From Liopterus haemorrhoidalis (taxonomy: Eukaryota; Arthropoda; Insecta; Coleoptera; Dytiscidae), in contig OZ020622.1 in assembly GCA_963971575.1 (NCBI GenBank), positions 30,348,301-30,412,300 on the forward strand: DNA of 64,000 bases. The letters run 5' to 3'. A program made the translations under genes and the position numbers. Below the pieces are notes generated by a model, which did no database searches, was not told where the DNA came from, and saw nothing but the letters and a program-made list of their open reading frames with translations. Shown in pieces: positions 22,480 to 33,205 of this stretch; position 1 is the stretch's first letter, and the number at the start of each line of letters is the position of its first letter.

Positions 22480-23335
22480 TCCAATAGTCAATTATGTAAT
22501 TGATGATGTTAAGAAGTGTATATGAACAGTTAGATTTAGGTGTGACAGTAACTAGTGACCTAAAGTGGCACTCTCACATAAAAAATATTGTAAAAAAAGC
22601 GAATAGCATACTCTACCTAGTATCAAAGGCTTTTAAACATTTAGATTCAAGAACTTTTCTTCAATCCTACAAAACATACATTAGACCCTTGTTAGAGTAT
22701 GCTTTTCAAATTTGGTCTCCTTATCTTAGAAAGGATATAGACTTGTTAGAACGGGATCAGCGTAAAGCCACTAGGCTACCTGTACAATGTAAAAATCTCT
22801 CGTATGAAAATAGGATTAAGCTACTTAACTTAACAACTCTTGAACAAAGGTGCACTAGAGGCGACCTTATTGAGCTATTCAAAATTAGGAACGGCTATTA
22901 TGATTGTACAGACCTAAATAATTTATATAATTTTAATATAAATGTACACTTAAGAGGCCACAACTAAAAAATAATCAAAGACAAATTTAAAACACAAATC
23001 AGAAAAAACTTCTTTAGTATTAGAGTCGTAAATATGTGGAATGCACTACCTGACTCAATTGTCAACGCACTAAATCTAAACTTATTTAAAAATGGTCTGG
23101 ATAAATTCCTTACAACGGTGTAGCGATTTACGTCTTCTTTAAATTGATTTATTGTCTTACTTTTTTTCAATTTACTAGCATCAATAATTATGTATTAGTT
23201 TGTAATAATTTTTATAATATGATTGTATTTTTTTTTCTGCTATGTATCGTATTACTATTTGTGTAAAACGGGACTAATCAGCGAAAGCTGCCTTTCCCAT
23301 TATTGTATAATAATAATAATAAAAAAAATAATAAT
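22480..23335 (+). pseudogene. CR1-type LINE 3' fragment with (TAA)n tail
   Basis: Frame 22500-22967 reads LGVTVTSDLKWHSHI, RPLLEYAFQIWSPYLRKDID, RKATRLP and TLEQRCTRGDLIELFK, the post-RT region of CR1/Jockey ORF2. After a stop at about 22965 it continues in another frame through NFFSIRVVNMWNALPDSIV to a stop near 23121. A ~180-bp 3' UTR with cgggactaatcagcgaaagctg ends in (TAA)n at about 23305-23325. 5'-truncated, inactive. Confidence 0.88.
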
Positions 23336-23341
23336 ATTTCT

Positions 23342-24413
23342 TTTTGGCAGATTGTCTGATTGATTTGGTTGTCTTTTTTAAATATCTCGAAATGGTTTTG
23401 ACAATTTTTTAAAATTGCATACTTAAAGGGTGAAATCTGATTTCAAGGATTCCTTAATATCTATTAGGACCAATAAAATATCGACTTGATTTTTGCTTAC
23501 CCATACAATACATAAAGATTACCCATACAAATGTAAAACACTTGCAGAAAGGATTTTTTCCCAATCAACCCCTAAAGGAGTGAATCTACATTCGGGGTGA
23601 AATATACATCCCGTCGTATGTCCTTATTTTGTTGAGTTATAGCATTCTTTATTGGCACATAGATGTCTTTTTAAAATATCTCGAAATAATTTTGACAGGT
23701 TTTTTTAATTTCACCCTTAAATGAGTAAATGGGTATTTTTTATTCAACATAACGTAAGCAACATTATGATATGATACATGAAATTCGCAAAATATAGTAC
23801 ACTGAGAAGAGATTTTTCGAAATTCGACCTCTCAGGGAGTAAAAAGGGGGCGAATGTGATTTCAAGGATTCCTCAATATCTCTTAGAACCAATCAGATAT
23901 CACAAAGGTTACCCATTCAAATGTTTAAAACAGAAATTCAGGATTTTGTCCTAATCAACCCCTAAAGGGATGAATCTACATTCGGAGTGAATTATAGAAA
24001 CCTTTGTATTTCCTGAGTTATAACATTTCATTTTGGTACATAGGCTTCTACTTAAAATATTTAGTAAGCGTTTTAACAGTTTTTTTAAATTTCGTCCCTA
24101 ACGGGGTTAATTGGTATATTTTATTAGATAGAACGTCCCTTGACATAGAGGCATGAAATTCGGGAAATATATTCCTTCCATGACGTAAGCACCTACTAGT
24201 ATGGAACTTTTCAAAATTCCATCCCCAAGGGGTTGAAAAGAGGTGAAATGTGATTTCACGGATGCCTCAATATCTCTTAGGACATGTGAGATATCGACTA
24301 GGTTTTTTCTTACAAAGGTTACCCATACACATGTTTATAAACAAAGTAAAGACAAGTATTTTACACTAATGAGATCGTCAATATACCGTAGCGAAGCACG
24401 GGTGCTCAGCTAG
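23342..24413 (+). mobile_element. Helitron, non-autonomous, 5'-truncated
   Basis: The right end is a textbook Helitron 3' terminus: a short hairpin in ccgtagcgaagcacgg at 24386-24401, then ctcag and CTAG at 24410-24413 followed by T. The body matches the complete copy at 60403-61558 in opposite orientation. It contains several internal tandem segments built around atttcaaggattcct, aatcaacccctaaagg and aaatatctcgaaat. The 5' TC end is missing; the left edge abuts the CR1 tail. No Rep/helicase is encoded. Confidence 0.85.
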
Positions 24414-24572
24414 TTACTTATATAAATGAATTTGTTATATGTATAACATTTTTATAAAAAAATAATATCCATTAAAATTAAAATTAAATTATTTTAATTG
24501 ATATTGATGGCCATTTTTTTATTTACAAAATATGGAGGATTTTGACATTTCTGTCCTTTTCCTCTTTTGTTT

Positions 24573-24761
24573 TTAATTCTTTCGGTCAGAATACAATCCA
24601 AATAAAAAAAATTCAAAAATCCAAAAATTAATGATGTCAATATTATTATTGACATAATTCCTTTTTTTATACATTTCTTCTATAAATAAAGGAATGATGT
24701 CGTTAACGAATATAACGAAGTAACACATTTCTTTTTTTGCTATATTCAATTGTCCTTGAAC
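24573..24761 (-). CDS. Mutator/YqaJ gene, terminal exon
   Basis: Starts after ttttttattcag with VQGQLNIAKKEMCYFVIFVN, the Q.QG.L block in which the Gln is part of the YqaJ active site. It then reads through an AT-rich C-terminus to TAA at 24573-24575. No polyadenylation signal can be singled out in the AT-rich flank. The distance to exon 8 (about 28 nt) is too short for a normal intron. Confidence 0.75.
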   Translation of the reverse strand, partial: VQGQLNIAKKEMCYFVIFVNDIIPLFIEEMYKKRNYVNNNIDIINFWIFEFFLFGLYSDRKN

Positions 24762-24773
24762 CTGAATAAAAAA

Positions 24774-24789
24774 ATTATATATTTTATGT
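24774..24789 (-). other. Degenerate junction between the last two YqaJ exons
   Basis: The expected THNYYYQVQGQL-type continuity is broken here. The sequence between THNY and VQGQL lacks a GT donor and is about 28 nt, so this is likely a remnant of a shortened intron or an indel. Confidence 0.4.
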
Positions 24790-24939
24790 AATTATGTGTC
24801 CATTTTAATCTTATTGTTCCCTTATAATTTTCTTAACATATGCTTTTATCTTTCTTTATAATTTCATCCATACTGCTTGTTATTTGTCGATGTTTGTACA
24901 AGCATTTTATCTCTATTATATTTTCATTGTTAATAAGTC
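24790..24939 (-). CDS. Mutator/YqaJ gene, exon 8 (YqaJ core, part 2), with premature stop
   Basis: Acceptor ggttattttacag at 24940-24952. The split G/GA codon continues exon 7 as GLINNENIIEIKC, giving the E.K catalytic pair of the nuclease (SPDG...EIK). A TAA at 24833-24835 truncates the frame after DEIIKKDKSIC; the homologous reading resumes with GTIRLKWTHNY. No good donor is visible before exon 9, so either the junction has decayed or a small deletion removed it. The left border is approximate. Confidence 0.7.
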
Positions 24940-25061
24940 CTGTAAAATAACCAATATTGTTAATATAATAATAAACTGATTTATAAGAAATGCCATATTT
25001 ATATTTATATTATTTATATATTTTTGAAATTATAAGGAATAACGCAAAAGAAAATACCTAC

Positions 25062-25380
25062 CATCTGGTGATGCAGCTAAATAAGCATTATCGGTATCAA
25101 TAAACAATCCTGATTTTATTATTTTTAAATTCGTATGCTGTTCGAACAACTTTTTTACGTATACTTCCTTATTTGAGCCATACTCCATGGCAAGTGTTTT
25201 CACAACATTACCATATAGAATTGTTTTTACCAAATTATGGCAAGGTGTTGTTATTCTCCTTTTTACAACAGCACCAAACATAGAGGCTGTCAAGCGATTT
25301 TTTTTTTCTTCTATATACAGCGGGTTTTCATATTGACCAACTGTACTTTCTGCTTTTCTTTTTACCTCCTCTACCGAGAC
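25062..25380 (-). CDS. Mutator/YqaJ gene, exon 7 (YqaJ core, part 1)
   Basis: 319 nt, acceptor gttttag at 25381-25387, donor GTAGGT at 25056-25061. Phase 0 in, phase 1 out. RLTASMFGAVVKRR, the R.TAS.FG motif that opens YqaJ-type exonuclease domains, is followed by LAMEYGSNKE (G...E) and SGLFIDTDNAYLAASPDG, which carries the SPDG catalytic Asp. YqaJ-type nucleases are lambda-exonuclease-like and degrade or process DNA ends. Confidence 0.87.
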
Positions 25381-25438
25381 CTAAAACATGCTTTGTTATT
25401 GTTTACAGTAACTAAGGCAGTATTATAAGAAGACATAC

Positions 25439-25688
25439 CTTCATGTTATGTATTAACCGTTCTTTCTCCTGATTAAAAATATCTTCGGGCATATCTACTT
25501 CTGCGTATGGACCGTAATGAGAGTCTTTCAAACATCTTCTTACAGTCTTAGTTCTTTTCCTAACTGATCTCGGTGCTAGCTCTCTATTTTTATGGTATTT
25601 ATCTAAATATAATTTAAATTGTTTTCCGGGGCTTTCACCTACATACATTTTCCAAGGGCTAGAATGCCACTGTATTCCCTTATTGTAT
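25439..25688 (-). CDS. Mutator/YqaJ gene, exon 6
   Basis: 250 nt, acceptor tttttaag at 25689-25696, donor GTATGT at 25433-25438. Phase 2 in (AG/A completes Arg), phase 0 out. It encodes RYNKGIQWHSSPWKMYVGES, a basic stretch RSVRKRTKTVRRC, and HYGPYAEVDMPEDIFNQEKE. This is the linker between the Mutator-like and YqaJ parts. No stops. Confidence 0.83.
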
Positions 25689-25755
25689 CTTAAAAATTAA
25701 ATTTCAAATATCAGTATGTGTACATAATTTTTTACAATAAATAAATTGTTTTCAC

Positions 25756-25921
25756 CTCATTATGGACAAATAACTTCTTCTTTCATAACTACCTCTCTGA
25801 ATAAGATTGAGCCGTTTTCCAGCATAGAAGCGAACAACAACACTCATAAAACATTCAGCCAAGTTATTTGTCTGATTGTCAGTCAGTAAAAGAGCTTTCC
25901 TAATAAGGACAATAAAAGCAC
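25756..25921 (-). CDS. Mutator/YqaJ gene, exon 5
   Basis: 166 nt, acceptor ttggtag after a long T run (25922 onward), donor GTGAAA at 25750-25755. Phase 1 in, phase 2 out. It encodes ALLLTDNQTNNLAECFMSVV and RFYAGKRLNLIQRGSYERR, a segment with the conserved NN.AE..M..V...GKR.N pattern of this family. No stops. Confidence 0.83.
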
Positions 25922-25990
25922 CTACCAAAAAAAAAAAAAAAAAATTCATTTAATCATAAATAACGTAAACGTAAATGAAGTAATACTTAC

Positions 25991-26600
25991 TGTTTATATG
26001 TCCATATATTTTCGCATTTTTCAGACATTTTATTTTTGTATCATTTGTTTTTCCTGCATTGGCGCAGAAAGTTACATCACAGGCAATGTGATCTTCAAAA
26101 ACATGATTGATGGTATTTTCCAAATCTTTTTTTAAATTTTCTACATTTTGTAGGACATTTCTGTAAATGGCCGTTTGACCTTCATTTTGCAAACGTTTAA
26201 TAATATCTGTAGATAGTAACTTTCTGTCTGAAGCAGATAATACGTCTTGCTTTATTTTATGTAACGCCTTTCCGTAGTTTTTAATGACATGGTTCTTACA
26301 TTCAATTTTGGAAACGTCACGTCCGTACGGAACGTTTTCTCTAATTTTTACGAAAACACTTGAATCGCCCTCCGCAACAAATTTTTTATATCGTAAGCCA
26401 GGTAATTCGATACTTTTGGAAAATCCTTCAACGACGATATCTGCTTCCATGCTTGTGCTTGATGCTGACCAATTTCTAAAGCATTTATGTTGTCCGACAG
26501 CTATTTTCTCATTTGCTGCTCTAGCGCAAATTATGCAATATTTGTTTCAATAAACGCCAACAAACAAAATTTTACCTGTCTCGCGACCAGTAATTACGGC
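25991..26600 (-). CDS. Mutator/YqaJ gene, exon 4, with premature stop
   Basis: Acceptor ttttttag at 26601-26608, donor GTAAGT at 25985-25990. It starts AVITGRETGKILFVGV in phase 0, exactly continuing exon 3 across the 12-kb intron. A TGA at 26547-26549 replaces the Arg expected in GVxRNKYC. Downstream are a C..C / H.C pattern (CIICA, GQHKCFRNW), then MEADIVVEGF, VAEGDSSVFVKI (probable second catalytic Asp) and KIECKNHVIKNY. The rest of the exon is open. A TE-inflated intron directly upstream may have been the start of decay. Confidence 0.87.
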
Positions 26601-26809
26601 CTAAAAAATACTTTCTTTCATTTAAATTTTATTTATTTATTTTATTTTATTTATTAGGCCAATCCAACAGGACAAAATGTCCCAATTACAGGTTTGGCAC
26701 TACATACTACACAAAATTACAAAAACAAAAAAATCATCTGTAGTATAAACTTAAGGCTAGAATCTTATTAAAATTACATAAAGAAATTACATAAAGAATT
26801 GATGTATAA

Positions 26810-29011
26810 TTAAATCAAATTTGAAATTTGCCTTTTAAAACTTATAAGTGACGTGCTGAATATGTCTGGAAAACCAGGAAGATCAGAGTAAAAGTTATAC
26901 AAAATAGATACTCTATTCATACTAGAGTTTAAATAATAGTTAGTCTGAGTTGGTGCCACAGAAAAAAGTTCAAAATTTCGAATTGAGTAGTTAGGTGCCC
27001 TTAACGAGATTTTGTGAACTAGTTCCGAACAATCTACCAAACCATTCATAATCTTGTACAAGAATACTAGATCCGTTGTTTTACGTCGTTTTTCAAGTTG
27101 CTGTAAATTAACATTGAAAGTAGGAAATTTTCTATTCATGAAATAAATAAATGTATTTTGTACAGCTTGAATTCTGTTAAGATAGACAAAATACTGGGGG
27201 GACCAACAAATGGTTGCAAATTCAAGCTGACTTCTAACCAGCGTTTTATAGAGTGTCATAACAGACAGAGGATTCTGAAAACAGCGGCATGAACGTATAA
27301 GAAAACCTAACATTTTGTATGCTTTTTTGACTACAGTATCAATATGCACATCAAGTATTAACTTGCTATCCAGAATGACACCAAGATCTCTAATATTGTC
27401 AACAGTGCTAATGGCTGTACCCCCTATATGATAATTGACATCAAAAAAGCTTCGATTCCTTCCAAATGTAATCTTATGACATTTTTTTAGGTTTAAAGTT
27501 AAATTATTATCTAAACAATATTGATAGAGTCTATCGAGATCAGATTGAAGTTTATGACAATCATCGGTATGTCTAATCGGGTAAAAAAATTTCATGTCGT
27601 CCGCATAAAATAAATATTTGCAGAACTTAAAACATTTTATTATATCATTAATAAACAAATTGAATAACAATGGGGCCAAGTGTGAACCTTGTGGAACACC
27701 GGAAGTGCAATGTATCCACTCAGAACTGAAGCCATTAACGACAACAGATTGCAGTCTATTTGTTAAATATGATGAAAACCATCTTAAAAGATTTCCGTGG
27801 ACACCACAATTTTGAAGTTTTCGCATAAGTATTAGATAATCTATTTTATCAAAAGCTTTGCTGTAGTCTGTGTATATTGCATCAACTTGTGAGTAATTTT
27901 CCATTGATTCTAAAATAAAATCGGTAAACAGGGTAAGATTTGTATCCACAGACCTGCCAGGGAAGAAGCCATGTTGCTCCGGTATTAAAAGCTGTTTTAC
28001 ATTTGAGAACAGTGTCTTGTATATGATTATTTCTAAAAAATTTTCAAAAACATTGAGTTTAGATACCGGCCGATAATTCTCAACTACATCTTTACTGCCA
28101 CTTTTAAATATCGGGACAACAAATGCCTTCTTCCATGCAGTAGGACACTCACCTTCAGACAAAGATGTATTATAAATTAGAGTCAATGGCAATGCTAAAG
28201 TAGAAGCACATTTTTTTACAAATATGCTAGGAATTCCATCCGGACCTGCCCCTTTACTAATATCGAGACTCTCCATCATACTCAGCACCTCATTAACATT
28301 TGTGGATATATCAGATACAGAAACATTATGTTCAAGACAGAGATTTTCATCAAATTTTATTTCAGAACATGAAATGGTAGATTTATTAGAATAGACCAAT
28401 TTAAAATAATCGGAGAAAAACGTACAGATATCTTCACCACTGTTTGCAACAGAAGCTTTGTATTTCATAGAACTAGGCATATTTATCTTTTTAACTGAAT
28501 TTATATAGCTCCAAAATTTTTTGCAATTTGATGTAATCTCTGTTTCGACTTGTTTGACATAGTCAACATAGCATTTTTGTACTAAAGTTTTAACTCGTTT
28601 TCTTAAAGGAGAAAACAAGTTATAATAACATGTTTTGAAATTTTTAAATTTTTTATGTGCTTTATCCTTTTTCGAGATGACTCTAATTACGTCGGCTGTA
28701 TACCAGCTAGGATAGTTTTTCTTTTTTAAAGATTTAGTACGAACATTTAACCTAATAATTTCATTTAAAATAATATAAAATTTGTCGACCATTTTGTCAA
28801 CAGATAGACCATTCAATTCAGTTTCCCAGTTAATTAGTGAAATATTTGTATTAATGTCATTATAATCAGCCGTTTTAAAGAGAAAAACTTTCCTAGGAAG
28901 ATTAGTCAAGTTTTCAACATAAATATAATTAACATAAATTTCAATTGCCGGGTGATATACATCGAGTTTGGTTAGTGGTTCGTTACATTGCTTCAAAATT
29001 ATAAAGTCCAA
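26810..29011 (-). CDS. LINE ORF2 reverse transcriptase, uninterrupted 733 codons
   Basis: A long intact frame covering the linker, RT and C-terminus. The linker has YPSWYTADVIRVISKKDKAHK. RT blocks in order: DISKGAGPDGIPSIF near residue 250, WKKAFVVPIFKSG and NYRPVSKLNVFE near 295-325, VDAIYTDYSKAFDKIDY near 375, CTSGVPQGSHLAPLLFNLF near 435, and the catalytic FYADDMKFF near 469. RDLGVILDSKL and the thumb follow, then the C-terminal GLVDCSELVHKIS and a stop at 26810. The first ATG is not the real start: the endonuclease lies upstream in the same gene but other frames. Best preserved LINE RT in the window. Confidence 0.9.
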   Translation of the reverse strand: MDFIILKQCNEPLTKLDVYHPAIEIYVNYIYVENLTNLPRKVFLFKTADYNDINTNISLINWETELNGLSVDKMVDKFYIILNEIIRLNVRTKSLKKKNYPSWYTADVIRVISKKDKAHKKFKNFKTCYYNLFSPLRKRVKTLVQKCYVDYVKQVETEITSNCKKFWSYINSVKKINMPSSMKYKASVANSGEDICTFFSDYFKLVYSNKSTISCSEIKFDENLCLEHNVSVSDISTNVNEVLSMMESLDISKGAGPDGIPSIFVKKCASTLALPLTLIYNTSLSEGECPTAWKKAFVVPIFKSGSKDVVENYRPVSKLNVFENFLEIIIYKTLFSNVKQLLIPEQHGFFPGRSVDTNLTLFTDFILESMENYSQVDAIYTDYSKAFDKIDYLILMRKLQNCGVHGNLLRWFSSYLTNRLQSVVVNGFSSEWIHCTSGVPQGSHLAPLLFNLFINDIIKCFKFCKYLFYADDMKFFYPIRHTDDCHKLQSDLDRLYQYCLDNNLTLNLKKCHKITFGRNRSFFDVNYHIGGTAISTVDNIRDLGVILDSKLILDVHIDTVVKKAYKMLGFLIRSCRCFQNPLSVMTLYKTLVRSQLEFATICWSPQYFVYLNRIQAVQNTFIYFMNRKFPTFNVNLQQLEKRRKTTDLVFLYKIMNGLVDCSELVHKISLRAPNYSIRNFELFSVAPTQTNYYLNSSMNRVSILYNFYSDLPGFPDIFSTSLISFKRQISNLI

Positions 29012-29205
29012 ATTAGATAATATTAAATCTAAAATTCTATCATTACTATTTTTAACATAATTAAATTGAGCTAACCCGCAATAAGTTATGCAATCAACGA
29101 ACTCTGAAGACCATTTGTGATAAATGTTATTAGGTTTGAGAGTGTTTAATTTATCATCAACATTACGTACCCAATTTAATAATGGAAGATTAAAATCACC
29201 ACAAA

Positions 29206-29544
29206 TTATAACTTATCATCAGTGTTAGCATCAATTATTTTGTACAAATTATTAGGTGGCAAATAAACACAACAAATGTGCAATTTCACTTGTAAATTAT
29301 TATTGCACTTGACAGAAACACTTATCCATACTTCCTCAACACACGAGGACCACTTAGAGTTAACAGAAAAGGATATATAATTTTTCACGGCAATTAATAC
29401 ACCACCGCCACTCTTTTTTACAGAAGTTAGAGCAGACCTATCACATCTGACGACACTATATTCGTTTGAGAAAATTTCTGAGTCACAAAAAGTAGGATCA
29501 AGATTTGTCTCAGTAAAGCAAATTAAGTCGTAACTGCACGACAT
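29206..29544 (-). pseudogene. LINE ORF2 endonuclease domain, frame-broken
   Basis: Reads DLICFTETNLDPTF (catalytic Glu in the TE block), RCDRSALTSVKKSGGGVLIAV and CCVYLPPNNLYKI, as in AP-like LINE endonucleases. A frameshift near 29206 moves the next block, VIICGDFNLPLLNW with the GDFN motif, into the frame of ORF2. The SDH-type block should lie around 29000 just upstream of the RT ORF; it reads near-intact only up to SNDRILDLIL. The N-terminus is partly outside the open frame. Confidence 0.82.
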
Positions 29545-29656
29545 AGAATTAACACGTATAATTTCAGTTTTTGATTTTAACCATCGGACATTTTGATAAT
29601 AAACTGTTAAACCTATTTTTAAAGAGAAATAATGTTAAAAATGATTATTAGAAAAA

Positions 29657-30605
29657 TTAAGCCATAAGCCTAGAGATATCATCAGCAGATGTTATAGATT
29701 TGATCCCCGTTGTATCCGACTTCCTGGCAAAGATCTTGCAATTTCTGGTCCATATATACTTAAACCCTACTTGGTGAAGAGATTCACGGGCCTTTTTAAA
29801 TAGGGCACTATTATTTGCAGTTAGATGATCGTTGAAGTAAATAGTTTGTTGAGGACCTTCAATTGTTAATTCTTTTGTCGTTAGAGGTTTGAAAGATTTT
29901 GCCGAGGTTATGAATTGTTCCTTTTTACGCCTAGATACAAATCTCACATTAATGCTGCGCGGACTACGATTGTCCCTGTTGGAATGTGGGACTCGATGGC
30001 TGGCTTCAAGATCTTCTTCGTTAATTTCGACTCCTATTACTTTGCCAATGGTAGTCGCAATACTAGAGATATTTTCATTATTACGTTCTGGTAAATTATT
30101 AATGACAATATTGTTCAGCCTAGAATACTGCTCCAAATTATCAATTCGTTTAGCGAGTTCTAATGTCGTTGCTTTTAAATCATTATTCTCATTTTTCAGT
30201 GTCTCAATAATTTTCATTTGATTTTTGGTTCAATTTTTCCTCAAAATCGGAGATTTTGTCCGAACAAAAGTTGACTGATTGCAGTAAAGGATCAAGTTTG
30301 TTATTGAATTCTCTAATAATATCCCTATTAAATGATTCAAAAAAATTGTTCAAATAAGGAGGCACTAATGGCTTTGAGCTTTCATTGTCGTCATCAGCGT
30401 CATCTGTTATTATGCTGGACGTATTTAAGTCCTCCTTACGGCATTTCAAACAATACCAAGCAATAGATTTTTTTTCTAATAATTTTACTTCATCATCTTC
30501 AACCTTCGCACACTGCGGATGAAAAGATTGGCGGCAGCCAACGCAGCGCACGCCAGGGCTACGTCGGTTAATAGCACGCTTACAGGTGACACAAGTAACG
30601 GCCAT
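29657..30605 (-). pseudogene. LINE ORF1, PHD-type zinc finger and coiled coil, one frameshift
   Basis: The ATG at 30605 opens MAVTCVTCKRAINRR; then CVGCRQSFHPQCA and WYCLKC complete a PHD-like C4HC3 finger at residues 5-60. An acidic linker and a helical region follow. A frame change at about 30204-30217 leads to the second part, which has the LEQYSRLNNIVINNLPER coiled-coil-to-RRM junction typical of LINE ORF1 proteins and a C-terminal domain with QTIYFNDHL and IWTRNCKIFARK. ORF1 proteins bind LINE RNA. The open frame extends above 30605 to 30803 but the extra residues are 5' UTR. Confidence 0.85.
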
Positions 30606-30830
30606 GACGAGAACCAACGTACCTGACGTGGATGTGTTGAAGACGTGACGTAGACGTGGATGTATTGTAGACGTGACGTAGACGTGACGTAGCCTGATCC
30701 TCTGGGCGAAGTTTAAAAAGACTCGACCATTGACAAACAGCTGATTGTTATATTCACAAAAATTTACACAGAAAATATTCAAATATTTTTGGGAAATACA
30801 CAATAAATGACACCGTTTTAAGGCAAAAAA

Positions 30831-31176
30831 CCAATGTAACTATTATACAACACACTGTTATCACTGTGATATTTTCAGTTAATTATATTAATAGATTTTA
30901 GCATAAGAAAACTAAGAAAAATTAAGACACAAAAAATGCATGTTAACACTATCAGTACTACGATGAAAACTGTTATAATATGAAACTGAAAATATTAAAT
31001 GTTAAAAAAACAATCAAATAAGTAACAAATAAGAATTGAGTTCTATTTTTATAAATTTTTCTATTAAATAAATATCTACTAAAAATATTTTTTTATTAAT
31101 AGCCACTGGTGTTACGGCCATAACAAAATAAAACCAGTGATAAAAAAAAAAGTTGACAGACATCCTCGTAAAATAT
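30831..31176. other. Unassigned AT-rich intron sequence
   Basis: No repeat or ORF recognised; includes short A and T runs. Confidence 0.5.
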
Positions 31177-31188
31177 GTTTATGATGGT

Positions 31189-31345
31189 AACCGACGTGTT
31201 CATCGAAAATCAATTCATCGAAAATCAATTCATCGAATCGTCAATTAATCGAAAAAAAAATATTTTGTAAATATTTGAGAGGAATGCCGAAGGGATCGGA
31301 AAGTCAAAAAAGCAGTGGTCAATAAAAGTAGACAGACTAAGAAAT
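31189..31345. repeat. Foldback-like element, left inverted terminus
   Basis: Two to three tandem tcgaaaatcaattca units, then an A run, ttgtaaatatttgagagg, and the ccgaagggatcggaaag segment, inverted relative to 38336-38498 and 32098-32365. Confidence 0.85.
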
Positions 31346-31589
31346 AATGCATAATTTTTTTTATATGGTTTAAAAAAAGGTAAATAAAGTGACATAGTGT
31401 TTGAATATAAATAAAGAAATATAATAAGAAAACTTATATAATAAAACAAATAAATTTTTTGTTTTTAAGGTTTAATAAGAATATGGGCAATTGCACGCAA
31501 ATAATTTTTATAAATTCATACACAATGATACGCATTTTAATTGGGCTAATATGGGGGAAAATAAAGTACTATGCATCTAAAAACAAGCT

Positions 31590-31995
31590 AATTAGGTTAG
31601 GTTTAGTTAGTAAAAGTCTAAAACCGAGGAGAGCGAGTTACCCATCTTCTAGTTTAAGGACAAAGCACTATTTTAGGTTAGGTTAGGTTAGTAAGGGTTT
31701 TGTTAGAAGAAGCCGCGCGAAGCGAGCTACCCATCTTCTAGTTTAATGTCAAAACACTATCTTAGGTTAGGTTAGGTTAGTAAGGGTTTGGTTAGAAGAA
31801 GCCGAGCGAAGCGAGCTACCCATCTTCTAGTTTAATAACAAAACACTATCTTAGGTTAGGTTAGAAGAAGCCGAGCGAACCGAGCTACCCATCTTCTAGT
31901 TTAATGACAAAACACTATCTTAGGTTAGGTTAGGTTAGTAAGGGTTTGGTTAGAAGAGCGAAGCGAGCTACCTATCATCTAGTTTAATGACAAAA
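31590..31995. repeat. ~89-bp minisatellite with embedded TTAGG, block 1
   Basis: About five units of the form (TTAGG)2-3, ttagtaagggtttggttag, aagaagccgagcgaagcgag, ctacccatcttctagttta, atgacaaaacactatc. The TTAGG runs equal the insect telomere unit but are too short and too internal to be a telomere. The gagcgaagcgagc core can form a small hairpin. The open frame at 31459-31686 crosses it by chance. Confidence 0.9.
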
Positions 31996-32097
31996 CAAAC
32001 TCACTCTAACATAACAATGCCACCTGTATAGAATCACCGTACATTGAACAAATCATGTGTGGTATGACGCGGTGTGACACATGCGCAGTTGCGTTTT

Positions 32098-32365
32098 TTT
32101 AGTCGGTCAACTTTTATTGACCACTGCTTTTTTGGCTTTCCGATCCCCTCGGCATTCCTCTCAAATATTTACAAAATATTTTTTTCGATGAATTGACGAT
32201 TCGATGAATTGATCATTCGATGAATTGATTTTCAATGAATTGATTTTCGATGAATTGATTTTCGTTGAATTGATTTTCGATGAATTGATTTTCGATGAAT
32301 TGATTTTCGATGAATTGATTTTCGATGAATTGATTTTTGATTAATTGATTTTCGATAAACTTACC
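32098..32365. repeat. Foldback-like terminus, internal extra copy
   Basis: Same sequence as 38336-38498 with a longer run (about ten) of cgatgaattgattttcgat units, ending cttaccgtgaatc. A minus-strand ORF over it (32213-32425, repeating ENQFI) is a by-product of the 15-bp periodicity. No duplication of flanking DNA was found for this copy alone. Confidence 0.85.
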
Positions 32366-33205
32366 GTGAATCATTATTAAGTTATTGAGCAATAACATTT
32401 TTGCATAAATTTTTTCTACAGTCAAAAATATCGTATTAGATAGATAAAAATTTTGTCCAAAATTTGATGTAGGTATAGATTGTCACTAATTTTATTTCAG
32501 ATTGTTAGTGTAAACAGTGCGTAAACAATGTCAACAAAATGTAAACAGCGTCAACATGTCAACACATGTAAATTTTTTAAATAGTGAGGCTAAGGCGTTC
32601 ATTTGTCTTGTATGTCCTATGAAATGTGACTGTTATTAGATATATAAATCAAAAATAAGACTGATTAATATGTACTTTGATTATTTATTTTTTGTTATTA
32701 ATTTATTATTTTGTGTAAAACATATTTATTCATTTTAAATAAAGGTTAACATTTTTCTTGCAATTTCCGTGTTTTTCTTTAATTATTTACATTTTTTGTC
32801 TTGAATTTTAATTAAAACAAATTATCGTTGTAAAAGTAAAAACAAAAAAAGGTTAGAACAATTCACTTAATAAATTGTACCAATGATTAATTTACTTTTT
32901 AATTATATGCAGACTTTTTTAAAATATATGTAACATTAATAACAACGTTCATTTTAATACCTTATTAAGTAATTAAATACATTTTTTTTTTATTAAAAAA
33001 GGAAGAGTACACGAAATATAAAAGCTAATAGGCATGCGCAATAGGTGTTTGCATGTTTACCTTGTTTACGTCGAAAAAAATATTTTTGTTTACATCAATT
33101 GTTTACACGTAAACAGTGGTGTAAATTTACGTGATGTAGTCTACGCGCCCATCACTGGCGTCCATGCCTACTTTGCAATACGCAATCTGCGAACTCCAGC
33201 CTGGG
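32366..33205. repeat. gtaaaca-rich interval, possible inverted-repeat element
   Basis: Clusters of gtaaaca/tgtttac occur near 32510-32575 and in inverted form near 33053-33130; the middle is AT-rich with no ORF. 33190-33205 repeats aactccagcctgggag, which also forms the 5' junction of the R1-like LINE at 38161-38176. Confidence 0.45.

Larger units (their letters stand above)
26631..30830 (-). mobile_element. Jockey/CR1-type LINE, nearly full length, in the 12-kb intron
   Basis: Carries ORF1 (PHD finger plus coiled coil) and ORF2 (endonuclease plus RT) in the usual order on the minus strand. The 3' UTR contains gggacattttgtcctg and ends in an aataaataaaat-type A/T tail at about 26631-26660. 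The 5' region at about 30625-30692 has short gacgtagacgtg repeats. No flanking duplication could be fixed. Frameshifts in ORF1 and in the endonuclease disable it, but ORF2 RT is intact. It lies wholly inside intron 3 of the Mutator/YqaJ gene, in the same orientation. Confidence 0.87.

Noticed and set aside
31595..31995. Telomere (TTAGG)n
   Set aside because: Runs have only two to four units and are embedded in an ~89-bp repeat inside a gene intron.
32213..32425. Protein-like repeat ORF (ENQFIENQFIE pattern)
   Set aside because: It is only the translation of the 15-bp tandem repeats of the foldback terminus.
33190..33205. Alu-like actccagcctggg
   Set aside because: A short chance match; the context is the 5' junction of an insect LINE.
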